64,000 nucleotides of DNA, taken from NCBI RefSeq assembly GCF_947503045.1, contig NZ_CANNCF010000001.1, positions 1,550,001 to 1,614,000 of the forward strand, written 5' to 3'. Under the pieces are notes generated by a model. The model did no database searches, was not told the origin of the DNA, and worked only from the letters and a program-made list of their open reading frames with translations. Below are positions 1 to 7,593 of this stretch, piece after piece; the stretch's first letter is position 1; the number at the start of each line of letters is the position of its first letter. The position numbers and the translations under genes were made by a program. The DNA is from an uncultured Tateyamaria sp. (GTDB lineage Bacteria > Pseudomonadota > Alphaproteobacteria > Rhodobacterales > Rhodobacteraceae).

Positions 1-1
1 A

Positions 2-316
2 GGCGAAGGGAACGCGCAGGCCACAGTGACCTATGAGCACGAGTTGCTGGCCGAAACGCTGACCAAAAAGCAGATGCTGCCCTATCGTGCCCGCGTGCGT
101 GCGCGCAGCATGGACGAATTCGACGGCTGGGTGCGCCATGATGGCGAAGAGTTTCTCTATGTGCTGACCGGAGTGATCCGCCTGTTCACTGAATTCTACG
201 AACCGGTCGAGATGCGGCGCGGCGACAGTGCGTATTATGACGCAACCATGGGCCACAACGTGGTGTCGGTCAGCGATGAGGACGCGCTGATCCTGTGGGT
301 GACGTCGCTGGCCTGA
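2..316 (+). CDS. Cupin domain, C-terminal part of a probable transcriptional regulator (5' end outside window)
   Basis: The frame is open from the first bases of the window, so the N-terminus is missing. The visible ~104 residues form a small cupin beta-barrel: EFDGWVRHDGEEFLYVLTG followed by a metal- or ligand-pocket strand and a late GHNVVSVS histidine. In alphaproteobacteria this arrangement is usually the C-terminal sensing domain of a HTH-XRE/cupin regulator that controls catabolic or stress genes. The DNA-binding half cannot be seen, so a stand-alone cupin is also possible. It ends 4 bp before the convergent small gene that follows. Confidence 0.6.
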   Translation, partial: GEGNAQATVTYEHELLAETLTKKQMLPYRARVRARSMDEFDGWVRHDGEEFLYVLTGVIRLFTEFYEPVEMRRGDSAYYDATMGHNVVSVSDEDALILWVTSLA

Positions 317-320
317 TGCG

Positions 321-542
321 TCAGGCGGTGTGCAGCGCCTGAATGTCATCGCGGTTCAGGTAGGCGTCAAAGGCCTCTTGTGCCTCTTTCAGCGACATGT
401 CGTGGGTGGCGGCCAGATAGCTTTCGAACCGGTCCTGATCTGCTTTCAGAAACGGCATCGCACTTGGTTCGAGCCCGGGAAATTCTTTGCACAGCGCGCG
501 GTAGTTTTCGGCCCAGTTCTGGGTCAGGTCATTCCAGTTCAT
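321..542 (-). CDS. Small conserved hypothetical protein (73 aa)
   Basis: A 73-residue acidic, probably all-helical protein beginning MNWNDLTQNW. It has no signal peptide, membrane segment or cysteine motif. It has a normal amino-acid composition (LKEAQEAFDAYLNRDD) and lies convergent to the cupin gene with almost no intergenic space, which supports a real gene. I recognise no family. Function unknown. Confidence 0.55.
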   Translation of the reverse strand: MNWNDLTQNWAENYRALCKEFPGLEPSAMPFLKADQDRFESYLAATHDMSLKEAQEAFDAYLNRDDIQALHTA

Positions 543-668
543 GCATACCCCCGTAAAGTCTAGGTCTGGTTCCAGCTCGGGAACTCAGAATACGACGCAG
601 TTCGTCCCTGCGCACGTCGGACATCCACCCCGGCGTTACATTATTGCAAACCACGGTCGGTTCAACCT

Positions 669-1319
669 TTAACGCGCGAAAAACTTTGCAAACAACCTGT
701 GCGCGAAGATGGTGGCGATCAGTTGGGCGATGACAAACGCCGGGATATGACCGGGGTAAATCCCTGCAAACGTGTCAGAAAAACCGCGTGCGATTGTGAC
801 AGCCGGGTTTGCAAAGCTGGTCGAGGCGGTGAACCAGTAGGCCCCGGTGATGTACAGAGCGACCAATGTCGGCACCGCTTCGGAGCGTGATTTTAACCCG
901 CCGAAGATCACGAAGAGCAGGCCAAGCGTGGCCAGCACCTCGCTGAACCATTGTGCAGGGCCCGTGCGATGCAGCGTTTGGGACATCTGCAGAATGGGCA
1001 GATCGAACATCGCGTGGGCGGCCCAGACTCCGATCAGGCCGCCGACAATCTGCGCGGCGACGTACGCCAGTGCCGTGCGCGCGCTGATATGCCCCCCAAG
1101 AAGGAACATGAGCGTGACCGCAGGGTTGAAATGCGCCCCCGACACCGGCCCAAGGACCGTGATGATCACATAGAGCATGCAGCCCGTGGCAATCGCATTG
1201 GCCAGCAAGGCGATGGCGTCATTTCCATCCGCCAGTGCGGCCCCCATGATGCCAGAGCCGATCACGCTGATCAGCAACATCGCCGTGCCGACCCCTTCGG
1301 CGATCAATTTGTCGCGCAC
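669..1319 (-). CDS. Aquaporin / MIP-family channel (AqpS-like)
   Basis: Six-helix major intrinsic protein of about 216 residues. Both pore half-helices carry the NPA signature: AHFNPAVTL in the first repeat and SFANPAVTI in the second, the latter followed by ARGFSDTFAGI. That second-repeat sequence resembles the aquaporins found in arsenic-resistance operons (AqpS group), which pass small neutral solutes, but no ars genes are visible nearby. I prefer the GTG start that lies just after the stop of the upstream solute-binding protein gene. A longer version would overlap that gene by about 34 bp. It is probably the distal gene of a two-gene transcript. Confidence 0.8.
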   Translation of the reverse strand: MRDKLIAEGVGTAMLLISVIGSGIMGAALADGNDAIALLANAIATGCMLYVIITVLGPVSGAHFNPAVTLMFLLGGHISARTALAYVAAQIVGGLIGVWAAHAMFDLPILQMSQTLHRTGPAQWFSEVLATLGLLFVIFGGLKSRSEAVPTLVALYITGAYWFTASTSFANPAVTIARGFSDTFAGIYPGHIPAFVIAQLIATIFAHRLFAKFFAR

Positions 1320-1324
1320 GGGGT

Positions 1325-3154
1325 CTACTCTTCGTACCACCAGAATTGCGGCATCCAATCCGGCCCATCGCCATAGATCGGGATCACATCCGGGTGTTTC
1401 ATCTCTTTGACATGGGCGATGCGGCCCGTGGTGAACTGCCAGAACGGCACCACGTAGCGCCCGGCGGTCAACAGCCGGTCAAGGGCGCGGGTGGCGGCAA
1501 GGCTGTCCTCGGCGGTGCGCGCACTTAGCATGGCGCCAATCATCGCATCGATGGCCGGGTCTTTGGCACCCATCAGATTTGGCGCGCCTTCCTGATCGGC
1601 GGCCTCCGAGCCCCAGTAGAAATACTGCTCGTTTCCCGGGCTGAGCGACATCGCACGGCGGTGATAGGTCATGTCGAAATCAAATGCGGCGGTGCGCGCG
1701 GTGAATTGCGCGCCGTCCACAAGGTCGGTTTTGATGTCGATGCCCATCTGGCTCAGCGCTTGCGTGTAAAGGTCGGCAATGGCGCGGTCCTCGGTGCGCT
1801 GCTGATCAAGCAGGATGGTGATGGCCATCGCCTGCCCATCCGGGTTGCGCAGTTTGCCGTCTTGCGTGGTCCACCCGGCCTCTTCCATCAGTTTGAGCGC
1901 GCGGCGCAGGCCTTTGCGGTCGCGGGCGGACCCGTCGCTTTGCGGCAGCTCATAGCCTTCCATCACGCCGGGCAGCAGGCGCCCATTGAATGGGGCGAGC
2001 AGGGCGGCCACCTCACCCTTGGCAGGGCCAGGTTCCATTGCGAGAGGGGAGTTGGAAAAGTAGGACGTGATGCGCGGCTGTGCACCACCGGTCAGCGTGT
2101 CGTTGATATATTCAAAGTTGAACGCGGTGATCAGCGCCTCGCGCACGCGCCAGTCGTCAAAGGGCGCGCGACGGGTGTTCATCACAAAGCCGGTGATGCC
2201 CGAGGGTTTCTGGTGCTTGATCTCGGACTTCACGACCGCGCCGGACTGGGCGCGGGGAAAGTCGTATTCGCTGGCCCAGACCTCGGCGTTGAATTCGCGC
2301 ACGGCTGATACGTCGCCTGCCTTGAACGCCTCAAACACCACATCACCGTCGCCGTAAAAGTCTATGGTGATCTCATCAAAGTTGAACGTTCCACGCATGA
2401 AGTTGAGGTCTTTGCCCCAATAGTCGTCATTGCGGGTCAAAACCACGTTGCGCGCAGCCTCGTAGTCGCTGACCACATAAGGTCCGCTGCCGATGGGAAT
2501 GTCGGCCAATGCGCCGTCGGCAAAGGATTTGCCCTCCCATTGCGCCTTTTGCAGGATGGGGCGCATACCGGCCAGCAGGGCCAGTTCGCGGTTGTCGGAG
2601 TTGAAGGTAAACCGGACCGTGTTCGGCCCGACCTGCTCAAGGTTTTCGATTTGTGTCCAGAGCGAGCGGTAGCGGCCATGCCCTTCGGTGCCGAGTGTTT
2701 CGTAAGACCAGATCACATCCTCGACCGTGACAGGGGAGCCGTCAGAGAATCGGGCCTCCGGGCGCAGGGTGAATTCGACCCAGGACCGGTCATCCGGCAC
2801 CTCAATCGATTCGGCGAGAAGACCGTAAAGCGCAAATGGCTCGTTTCTGTTGCGTCCCATCAGGCTTTCATGGGTCAAAAACCGCAATTGCCAGGGCACA
2901 TTGCCCTTCTGGATGTAGGGATTAAGCGAATCAAAGCTGCCTGTATTGGCCAGCGTAATTGTACCGCCCTTGGGGGCATCGGGATTCGCGTGCGGAAGGG
3001 ACACAAAATCCGGTGGTAGTGCAGGTTCCCCATACATAGCTATGCCATGGCTTGGCTCTGCTTGTGTCTGTATCGGCCCTGACACAAAGGTTAACAGAAT
3101 CGCGCTGAAAGCGACCAAACGCGCCTGTGAAATTTGGAAATAATCCCGCCCCAT
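1325..3154 (-). CDS. ABC transporter solute-binding protein, family 5 (YejA-like)
   Basis: Periplasmic binding protein of about 609 residues for oligopeptide-type ABC importers (SBP family 5). An N-terminal hydrophobic signal segment (LVAFSAILLTFVSG) ends near TQA. The mature part starts with MYGEPALPPDF and NPDAPKGG and contains the family hallmark SFDSLNPYIQKG. These are typical of the YejA branch linked to peptide or microcin C-type uptake. The ATG chosen has GAGG upstream. A TTG 13 codons earlier is also open. No permease or ATPase gene is adjacent, so its transporter partners must be elsewhere. The substrate is not deducible. Confidence 0.87.
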   Translation of the reverse strand: MGRDYFQISQARLVAFSAILLTFVSGPIQTQAEPSHGIAMYGEPALPPDFVSLPHANPDAPKGGTITLANTGSFDSLNPYIQKGNVPWQLRFLTHESLMGRNRNEPFALYGLLAESIEVPDDRSWVEFTLRPEARFSDGSPVTVEDVIWSYETLGTEGHGRYRSLWTQIENLEQVGPNTVRFTFNSDNRELALLAGMRPILQKAQWEGKSFADGALADIPIGSGPYVVSDYEAARNVVLTRNDDYWGKDLNFMRGTFNFDEITIDFYGDGDVVFEAFKAGDVSAVREFNAEVWASEYDFPRAQSGAVVKSEIKHQKPSGITGFVMNTRRAPFDDWRVREALITAFNFEYINDTLTGGAQPRITSYFSNSPLAMEPGPAKGEVAALLAPFNGRLLPGVMEGYELPQSDGSARDRKGLRRALKLMEEAGWTTQDGKLRNPDGQAMAITILLDQQRTEDRAIADLYTQALSQMGIDIKTDLVDGAQFTARTAAFDFDMTYHRRAMSLSPGNEQYFYWGSEAADQEGAPNLMGAKDPAIDAMIGAMLSARTAEDSLAATRALDRLLTAGRYVVPFWQFTTGRIAHVKEMKHPDVIPIYGDGPDWMPQFWWYEE

Positions 3155-3233
3155 ATCGTAAACAATCCTCAATCGCCCTTGTTTTGTTAACAATAGCGGG
3201 CGTCGGACCTTTACGCATTATCAAACTTTTAGC

Positions 3234-3262
3234 TTGGACTCTTTGAGCGCAATTGCGTATAA
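3234..3262 (+). promoter_or_regulatory. Sigma70-type promoter for an orphan transcript
   Basis: TTGGAC at 3234-3239 and GTATAA at 3257-3262 are separated by 17 bp, a near-consensus housekeeping promoter. It points away from the solute-binding protein gene, and no coding region follows. The transcript would start near 3269 and meet a strong terminator about 78 nt later. Confidence 0.55.
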
Positions 3263-3268
3263 CAAGGG

Positions 3269-3346
3269 CACTGCTCGATAGGTTTCTTGCCTGTATGAAA
3301 CCTGCCTCAATAACTTAACGCCAGCTTCGTGCTGGCGTTTTTTTTT
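3269..3346 (+). ncRNA. Candidate small RNA (about 78 nt)
   Basis: This stretch lies between a near-consensus promoter and a textbook intrinsic terminator and has no plausible reading frame. It contains one further hairpin, GGTTTC (3281-3286) pairing with GAAACC (3297-3302) around a 10-nt loop TTGCCTGTAT. An unpaired CTGCCTCAATAACTT follows, and then the terminator stem. This architecture (5' hairpin, single-stranded linker, terminator with a T run) is that of a trans-acting regulatory RNA. I do not recognise a named family. The 5' end is inferred from the promoter position. Confidence 0.5.
3318..3346 (+). terminator. Rho-independent terminator
   Basis: Perfect 8-bp inverted repeat ACGCCAGC / GCTGGCGT around the loop TTCGT, followed by a run of nine T residues. 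The T tract makes it active on the plus strand only. No plus-strand gene lies upstream, so it most likely ends the candidate small RNA. Confidence 0.85.
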
Positions 3347-3381
3347 GGGCCTGCGGCCTGGTCACCTGCGCTGGTGAGACA

Positions 3382-3951
3382 TCAAAAGAACGACGTGGCA
3401 TCAATGCCAAAGGTCACCGCACCAATCGGTTCGCTGCTGCCGGGTGCTGTGATCGTGATCGACACCTGACCCTGATAGGCATTTGTGCTTTCGTCCAGTT
3501 CGACCTCGGAAATGTGCATCGCATCCGGCCCCTTGAGGTAGGTTTCGGTGAACTTCGCCTCATCACCTTGCCAGAAATCCGATGTGACGCTGGACTGCCC
3601 GACGTTCAGCCCGCGCGCGTCCATAACGAACACTTCGGTGATCACGCCGTCTGACCGGTCCACCAGTGCGCTGAGGAACACGGACACAGGGTTGTTCAAT
3701 TTCGAGTTGATCATGGTGCGCTCGCCGCTGTCCACCTCGGAGCGCCAGGTGTTGTCTAGTTCGATAATCTCCGCCTCGCTCAGCGCGGCGGTTTGCGCGT
3801 TCTGACGAATGATGGCGTCAATGATCGCGGCATTTCTGGCCACGTTGCGCATCTGATCCTGCGCGAAACCGGTCATGGCCGCAGGCACATCGACGGCAAA
3901 GACGGGGGCGGCAACCAGACACAGCGCAGCACTGGAGAGAAAACGTTTCAT
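3382..3951 (-). CDS. Exported Cache/PDC-like sensor-domain protein
   Basis: 189 residues with a clear signal peptide (MKRFLSSAALCLVAAPVFA, cleavage before VDVPA). The mature protein begins with a long helix rich in Asn/Ala, followed by an alternating strand region containing VFVMDARGLNVGQS, SDFWQGDEAKFTETY and a final GAVTFGID. This matches the pattern of a single extracytoplasmic Cache (PAS-like ligand-binding) domain, here without any membrane anchor or output domain. It may act as a periplasmic small-molecule binder for a sensor encoded elsewhere. The Cache assignment comes from motif resemblance only. Confidence 0.6.
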   Translation of the reverse strand: MKRFLSSAALCLVAAPVFAVDVPAAMTGFAQDQMRNVARNAAIIDAIIRQNAQTAALSEAEIIELDNTWRSEVDSGERTMINSKLNNPVSVFLSALVDRSDGVITEVFVMDARGLNVGQSSVTSDFWQGDEAKFTETYLKGPDAMHISEVELDESTNAYQGQVSITITAPGSSEPIGAVTFGIDATSFF

Positions 3952-4094
3952 TTGGGGAACATCCTTTTTCGACCTGTTGGGTGCCGAAAACCGTTGTCCA
4001 TCTCGGTTAAAAAGCTCTTAGCCAGCCATTATCAAACCGCACGAAGGACGCGTCTTTTGGTTAAAACGGTAATCATCTTGTCCGGCCCCGGCCG

Positions 4095-4850
4095 TCAGTC
4101 CTGCGGCGGCTGCGTCGGATCCTTGCCGTTGGGATAGACGAGGCCCGCCGAAATCACGAGCTTGGCGGCGTCTTCGACGGTCATGTCCAGTTCGATTACA
4201 TCATCCGAAGGAAAGAACAGCAAAAAGCCGGATGTGGGGTTGGGCGTGGTCGGCACAAAGATGCTGAGCATCGGGTTGCCCTGATTGCCCCTTTCGGCCA
4301 CTTCGCCCTTGGTGGTGGTCGACACAAAGCCGATGGCCCAGATGCCTTTGCGCGGATATTCGATCAGGCAGGCCTTCTCGAAAGAGCGCTCGGACTGGGC
4401 AAATACGGTCTCCGATATCTGCTTGATCCCGGAATAGATTGAACGGACGACAGGCGTACGCTCCACAAGGCTTTCGGCCCAGCGGATCAGCGAACGTCCG
4501 ATGTAGCCCTTGGCGATCCAGCCGATGAAGATGGTGAACAGGAAAAAGACAATGACGCCGACGCCGCGCACGTTCACCTTTACCCAATCGGGGTTTGGAA
4601 TGCGCACACCGTTTTCGGTGATGATCCTCGGATTGCCCAGCCAGTAGTTGACGATTGAATCGGGCTGCCAGACATTTGGCACCAGCGGCCAGACGAATCC
4701 GTCCACCCAGCCGATGACCGTCCAGATCAGCCAGATCGTCAGCCCCACCGGCGCAATCACCACCAGCCCGGTCAGGAATGACGCGCGCAGCCGGGAAAAC
4801 AGGCCGGGGCGGCGGGGCTTTTCTGGATCAAAGGGGGTATTCATCGGCAT
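4095..4850 (-). CDS. DUF502 family inner-membrane protein
   Basis: 251-residue membrane protein. Two hydrophobic segments are visible, FLTGLVVIAPVGLTIWLIW near residue 30 and a stretch ending VIVFFLFTIFIGWIAKG near residue 100. The conserved DUF502 block follows (ERTPVVRSIYSGIKQ, then a soluble C-terminal part with FVPTTPNPTSGFLLFF). DUF502 proteins are widespread in proteobacteria and have no established biochemical role. The start may also be the ATG two codons later. It stands alone on the minus strand, upstream of nothing obviously related. Confidence 0.85.
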   Translation of the reverse strand: MPMNTPFDPEKPRRPGLFSRLRASFLTGLVVIAPVGLTIWLIWTVIGWVDGFVWPLVPNVWQPDSIVNYWLGNPRIITENGVRIPNPDWVKVNVRGVGVIVFFLFTIFIGWIAKGYIGRSLIRWAESLVERTPVVRSIYSGIKQISETVFAQSERSFEKACLIEYPRKGIWAIGFVSTTTKGEVAERGNQGNPMLSIFVPTTPNPTSGFLLFFPSDDVIELDMTVEDAAKLVISAGLVYPNGKDPTQPPQD

Positions 4851-4928
4851 CCCGCAGCTTGGTGGTGCGATAGGTAGGCGATGCGCGTGGCCACTACAAT
4901 GGGTGCCCCACAGCTTTGTGCCCGGTTG

Positions 4929-5849
4929 TCAGGCAGAGGGCCCCTTATTGCTCAAATGCTTGGCAATTTCGGCCGCGAGGCGGGCGTTGTTGCGCACAAG
5001 GGCGATATTGGCGGCCAGTGAACGCCCCCCGGTCAGCTCGAAGATCCGTTGCAGCAGGTAGGGGGTGACCCCCTTGCCGGTGATGGCGTGGGTGTTCGCA
5101 TCGCGCGTGGCCTGCGCGATGATCGGGGCGAGGGTGGCGCGGTCAATCTCGGCCTCGGTCGGGATCGGGTTGGCGACCAGTTGCCCACCGGGAATGCCAA
5201 GGGAAGCGCGCATCGCGTGGGCATCTGCGATCGCGGCTGCACTGTCCATACGCAGCGGTGCGGGCAGACCCGCGCTGCGCGACCAGAAGGCGGGCATGTC
5301 GTCCTGCCCGTAGGCAATCACCGGCACACCTTGGGTTTCCAGCACCTCAAGCGTCTTGGGGATGTCGAGGATCGCCTTGGCGCCTGCGGCCACCACGGTC
5401 ACCGGTGTCTGGGCCAGCTCCATCAGGTCAGCCGAGATGTCGAACGTGCCCTCGGCCCCTTTGTGCACGCCGCCGATCCCGCCGGTGGCAAAAACCGCGA
5501 TCCCCGCAATGCGTGCGGCAATCATCGTGGCCGCCACGGTTGTCGCCCCGGTGCCACCCGTGGCCATGCAGGCCGCCATGTCCGCACGGCTGAGTTTCGC
5601 CACCCGCTTGGCTTGCGCGAGCGTTTCCAGCTGATCATCCGTCAGGCCCACATGCAGGGTGCCGTTCATCACCGCCATGGTGGCGGGCTCCGCCCCGCCT
5701 GCGCGCACATCGGCCTCGACCTGCCGCGCAACCTCGAGGTTTTGTGGGTAGGGCATGCCATGGGTGATGATCGTGCTTTCCAGCGCGACGATTGGGGTTC
5801 CGTCCTTTTGTGCGGCGGCAACGGCGGGTGAGTGTGTGTATTGGGTCAT
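4929..5849 (-). CDS. psuG: Pseudouridine-5'-phosphate glycosidase
   Basis: 306-residue enzyme that cleaves the C-glycosidic bond of pseudouridine 5'-phosphate, giving uracil and ribose 5-phosphate. Family signatures are present: VALESTIITHGMPYPQN near the N-terminus, MAACMATGGTGATTVAATM, and GGIGGVHKGAEGTFDISADL in the middle. The chosen ATG overlaps the stop codon of the preceding kinase gene as ATGA, which fixes the start and implies translational coupling. With that kinase it forms a complete pseudouridine salvage/catabolism pair. Confidence 0.93.
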   Translation of the reverse strand: MTQYTHSPAVAAAQKDGTPIVALESTIITHGMPYPQNLEVARQVEADVRAGGAEPATMAVMNGTLHVGLTDDQLETLAQAKRVAKLSRADMAACMATGGTGATTVAATMIAARIAGIAVFATGGIGGVHKGAEGTFDISADLMELAQTPVTVVAAGAKAILDIPKTLEVLETQGVPVIAYGQDDMPAFWSRSAGLPAPLRMDSAAAIADAHAMRASLGIPGGQLVANPIPTEAEIDRATLAPIIAQATRDANTHAITGKGVTPYLLQRIFELTGGRSLAANIALVRNNARLAAEIAKHLSNKGPSA

Positions 5850-6739
5850 TCCGGGCCTTGTCCTGATACATAAGTGGCAGCGGCGTTCAGTGCGCATTTG
5901 AGCGCATCGCTGCGTCCCGCCCCGCCCAATTCGGCGGCAATATGGGCGGCCATGAACGTATCACCCGCACCTGTCACCCGTGTGACAAGCACCTGTGGCG
6001 GCGTGGCGCTGATCACATCATCGCCTGTGGCTTCGCTGGCGGTGCCGCCCCCGTCCGTGACCAGCACGCGCGCCGCACCACGGGTGATCAGCGCATGAGC
6101 GGCGGCCATCGAGCTGTCAAACTGCGCCTGACAGAGAAGCCCGGCCTCTTCGAGGTTCACGTAAAGCGTGCCGCGCCCGTGGGTAAGGAACGGCGCCAGA
6201 CGGCGCGCCTTGCCGGGCGAGGCGGGGGCCACGCGCAGATCGGCCTGTGCCAGCAGCGGGCTGGCCGCGATTTCGTTCAGCAACTCGACCGTAAGGTTGC
6301 CATCAAGCGCGACGGGGCCGGCAAAGGGGGCCTCGGGCGTGGCGAGGGTGCCGTCCTTGAGCGGGCGCAGGATCTTGGCTCCTGCGCTTTCCAGCGAATT
6401 GGCGTCGGCGATGGCCGCGATCAGGCCATTGGCGCCCTCGACGGCCATATAACGGTCGGTGGGCAGATCGTCCGAGCGGTAGACCGTGTCTGTGATCATG
6501 CCACGCGCGGTGCAGGCGGCGATCAGCTCGTCCCCTTCGGCGTCGCGCCCGATGGCCGTCAGCAGCGCCGGGGTGAGGCCAAAGCGGGCGCAGGTCATCG
6601 CGATGTTCATCGCCACACCGCCGGGCAGACGGGTGATGCGCCCCGGCACGTCCGAGCCCTGGCGCATCGCCAGCGGCGCACGGCCGATGACGTCCCACAG
6701 GACCGAGCCGATGCACAGGATGTCAGCAGGTTTGCTCAT
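5846..6739 (-). CDS. psuK: PfkB-family carbohydrate kinase, probable pseudouridine kinase
   Basis: 297-residue ribokinase-family protein. It begins ADILCIGSVLWDVIG, has the sugar-binding GGVAMNIAMTCARFG motif near residue 40, and ends with the PfkB signature VTGAGDTFMAAHIAAE, which carries the catalytic Asp. The 4-bp ATGA overlap with psuG identifies the likely substrate as pseudouridine, phosphorylated for the glycosidase. Alone, the sequence would only support PfkB-type sugar or nucleoside kinase. The start is the ATG before SKPADIL. Upstream in-frame sequence is Arg/Pro-rich and unconvincing. Confidence 0.85.
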   Translation of the reverse strand: MSKPADILCIGSVLWDVIGRAPLAMRQGSDVPGRITRLPGGVAMNIAMTCARFGLTPALLTAIGRDAEGDELIAACTARGMITDTVYRSDDLPTDRYMAVEGANGLIAAIADANSLESAGAKILRPLKDGTLATPEAPFAGPVALDGNLTVELLNEIAASPLLAQADLRVAPASPGKARRLAPFLTHGRGTLYVNLEEAGLLCQAQFDSSMAAAHALITRGAARVLVTDGGGTASEATGDDVISATPPQVLVTRVTGAGDTFMAAHIAAELGGAGRSDALKCALNAAATYVSGQGPE

Positions 6740-6789
6740 AGGTGCCTGTCTGCCCCGCGCCTGCGCCAGAGGCAAGGGCGGGCGCGCGC

Positions 6790-7593
6790 CTAACGGGCGG
6801 GCACGGCAAAGGTGAGGGCGGCCCAGAACGTATCCCAAACCGCCTTTTCATCGCCGAGGATCGGCTGCAGCACGACGGCATCAAACAGATAGCTGTGACC
6901 GCTCGTGACGGGGATACGGGCGATGCCATTGTCGTCGGTGCGGTGCAGCGTCACGACGACTTCGCCCGAGGCTGCGCGGTCAAACACCTCGACCTGCGCA
7001 TCCGCCCGGGGCTGGCCAAGATAGAGCACCTGCACCTCCATCTGATCGCCAAAGCCTGGATCATAGGGGTTGGTAAGTGCCACGAACTCGGTCTTGAGGC
7101 CAACCGCGCGGTCAATGCCCTGACCGCTGCCGACGCCGAACAGCGCCTTGACGTGACGGGTATAGCGTTCGCGAAATGGTGCTGCGGGAAAGCCATTGGC
7201 CGCATGGCGCGCGGCAATGTCCTTGAAATCCTTGTGGTCGGCAAACTTCTGAAACTTTTCCCACTCCGCATAATTCACGAAAGACGGCGTGGTTTCGTGC
7301 ACCACGGCCACCAGACCATCCACGGGTGCCGGCACATTCAGCGCAGGCCGATCGCCAAGACGCCCCTCGACCGGGCGCAGCGTGTCGCTTTGCACCACGT
7401 CAAAGCGGGTGAAGTTGCGCGGCAGATAGGCCTGGGGCGTGCCCTCAAACAGCTGTCCGTTCTTGAGATTGGCTACAATTTGACCGCTTGGGGGCACTTG
7501 ATATGTCTCTGCGTCGATCCAGAATTCATGCGCACTTGCATAGCCCGCGCAAATTGCGCACCAAACGATCAAAACAAAGCGGGAAATCATCAT
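6790..7593 (-). CDS. DUF4198 periplasmic protein
   Basis: 267 residues with a signal peptide ending in GYASA and a mature N-terminus HEFWIDAE, the hallmark of DUF4198 proteins. These are exported beta-rich proteins often found with nickel/cobalt or other metal uptake genes. The C-terminal half contains carbohydrate-/Ig-like strands (GDQMEVQVLYLGQP, DDNGIARIPV). Its start codon overlaps, head to head, the start of the HupE/UreJ-family gene, so the two are probably co-regulated. The second Met could also be the start. A purine-rich GAAAAGG lies about 9 nt upstream. Confidence 0.8.
   Translation of the reverse strand: MMISRFVLIVWCAICAGYASAHEFWIDAETYQVPPSGQIVANLKNGQLFEGTPQAYLPRNFTRFDVVQSDTLRPVEGRLGDRPALNVPAPVDGLVAVVHETTPSFVNYAEWEKFQKFADHKDFKDIAARHAANGFPAAPFRERYTRHVKALFGVGSGQGIDRAVGLKTEFVALTNPYDPGFGDQMEVQVLYLGQPRADAQVEVFDRAASGEVVVTLHRTDDNGIARIPVTSGHSYLFDAVVLQPILGDEKAVWDTFWAALTFAVPAR

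Noticed and set aside
4007-4021. CtrA-like site (TTAA-N7-TTAG) near the Cache-like gene
   Set aside because: One mismatch in a short motif and no functional link to the CtrA regulon. Chance occurrence is likely.
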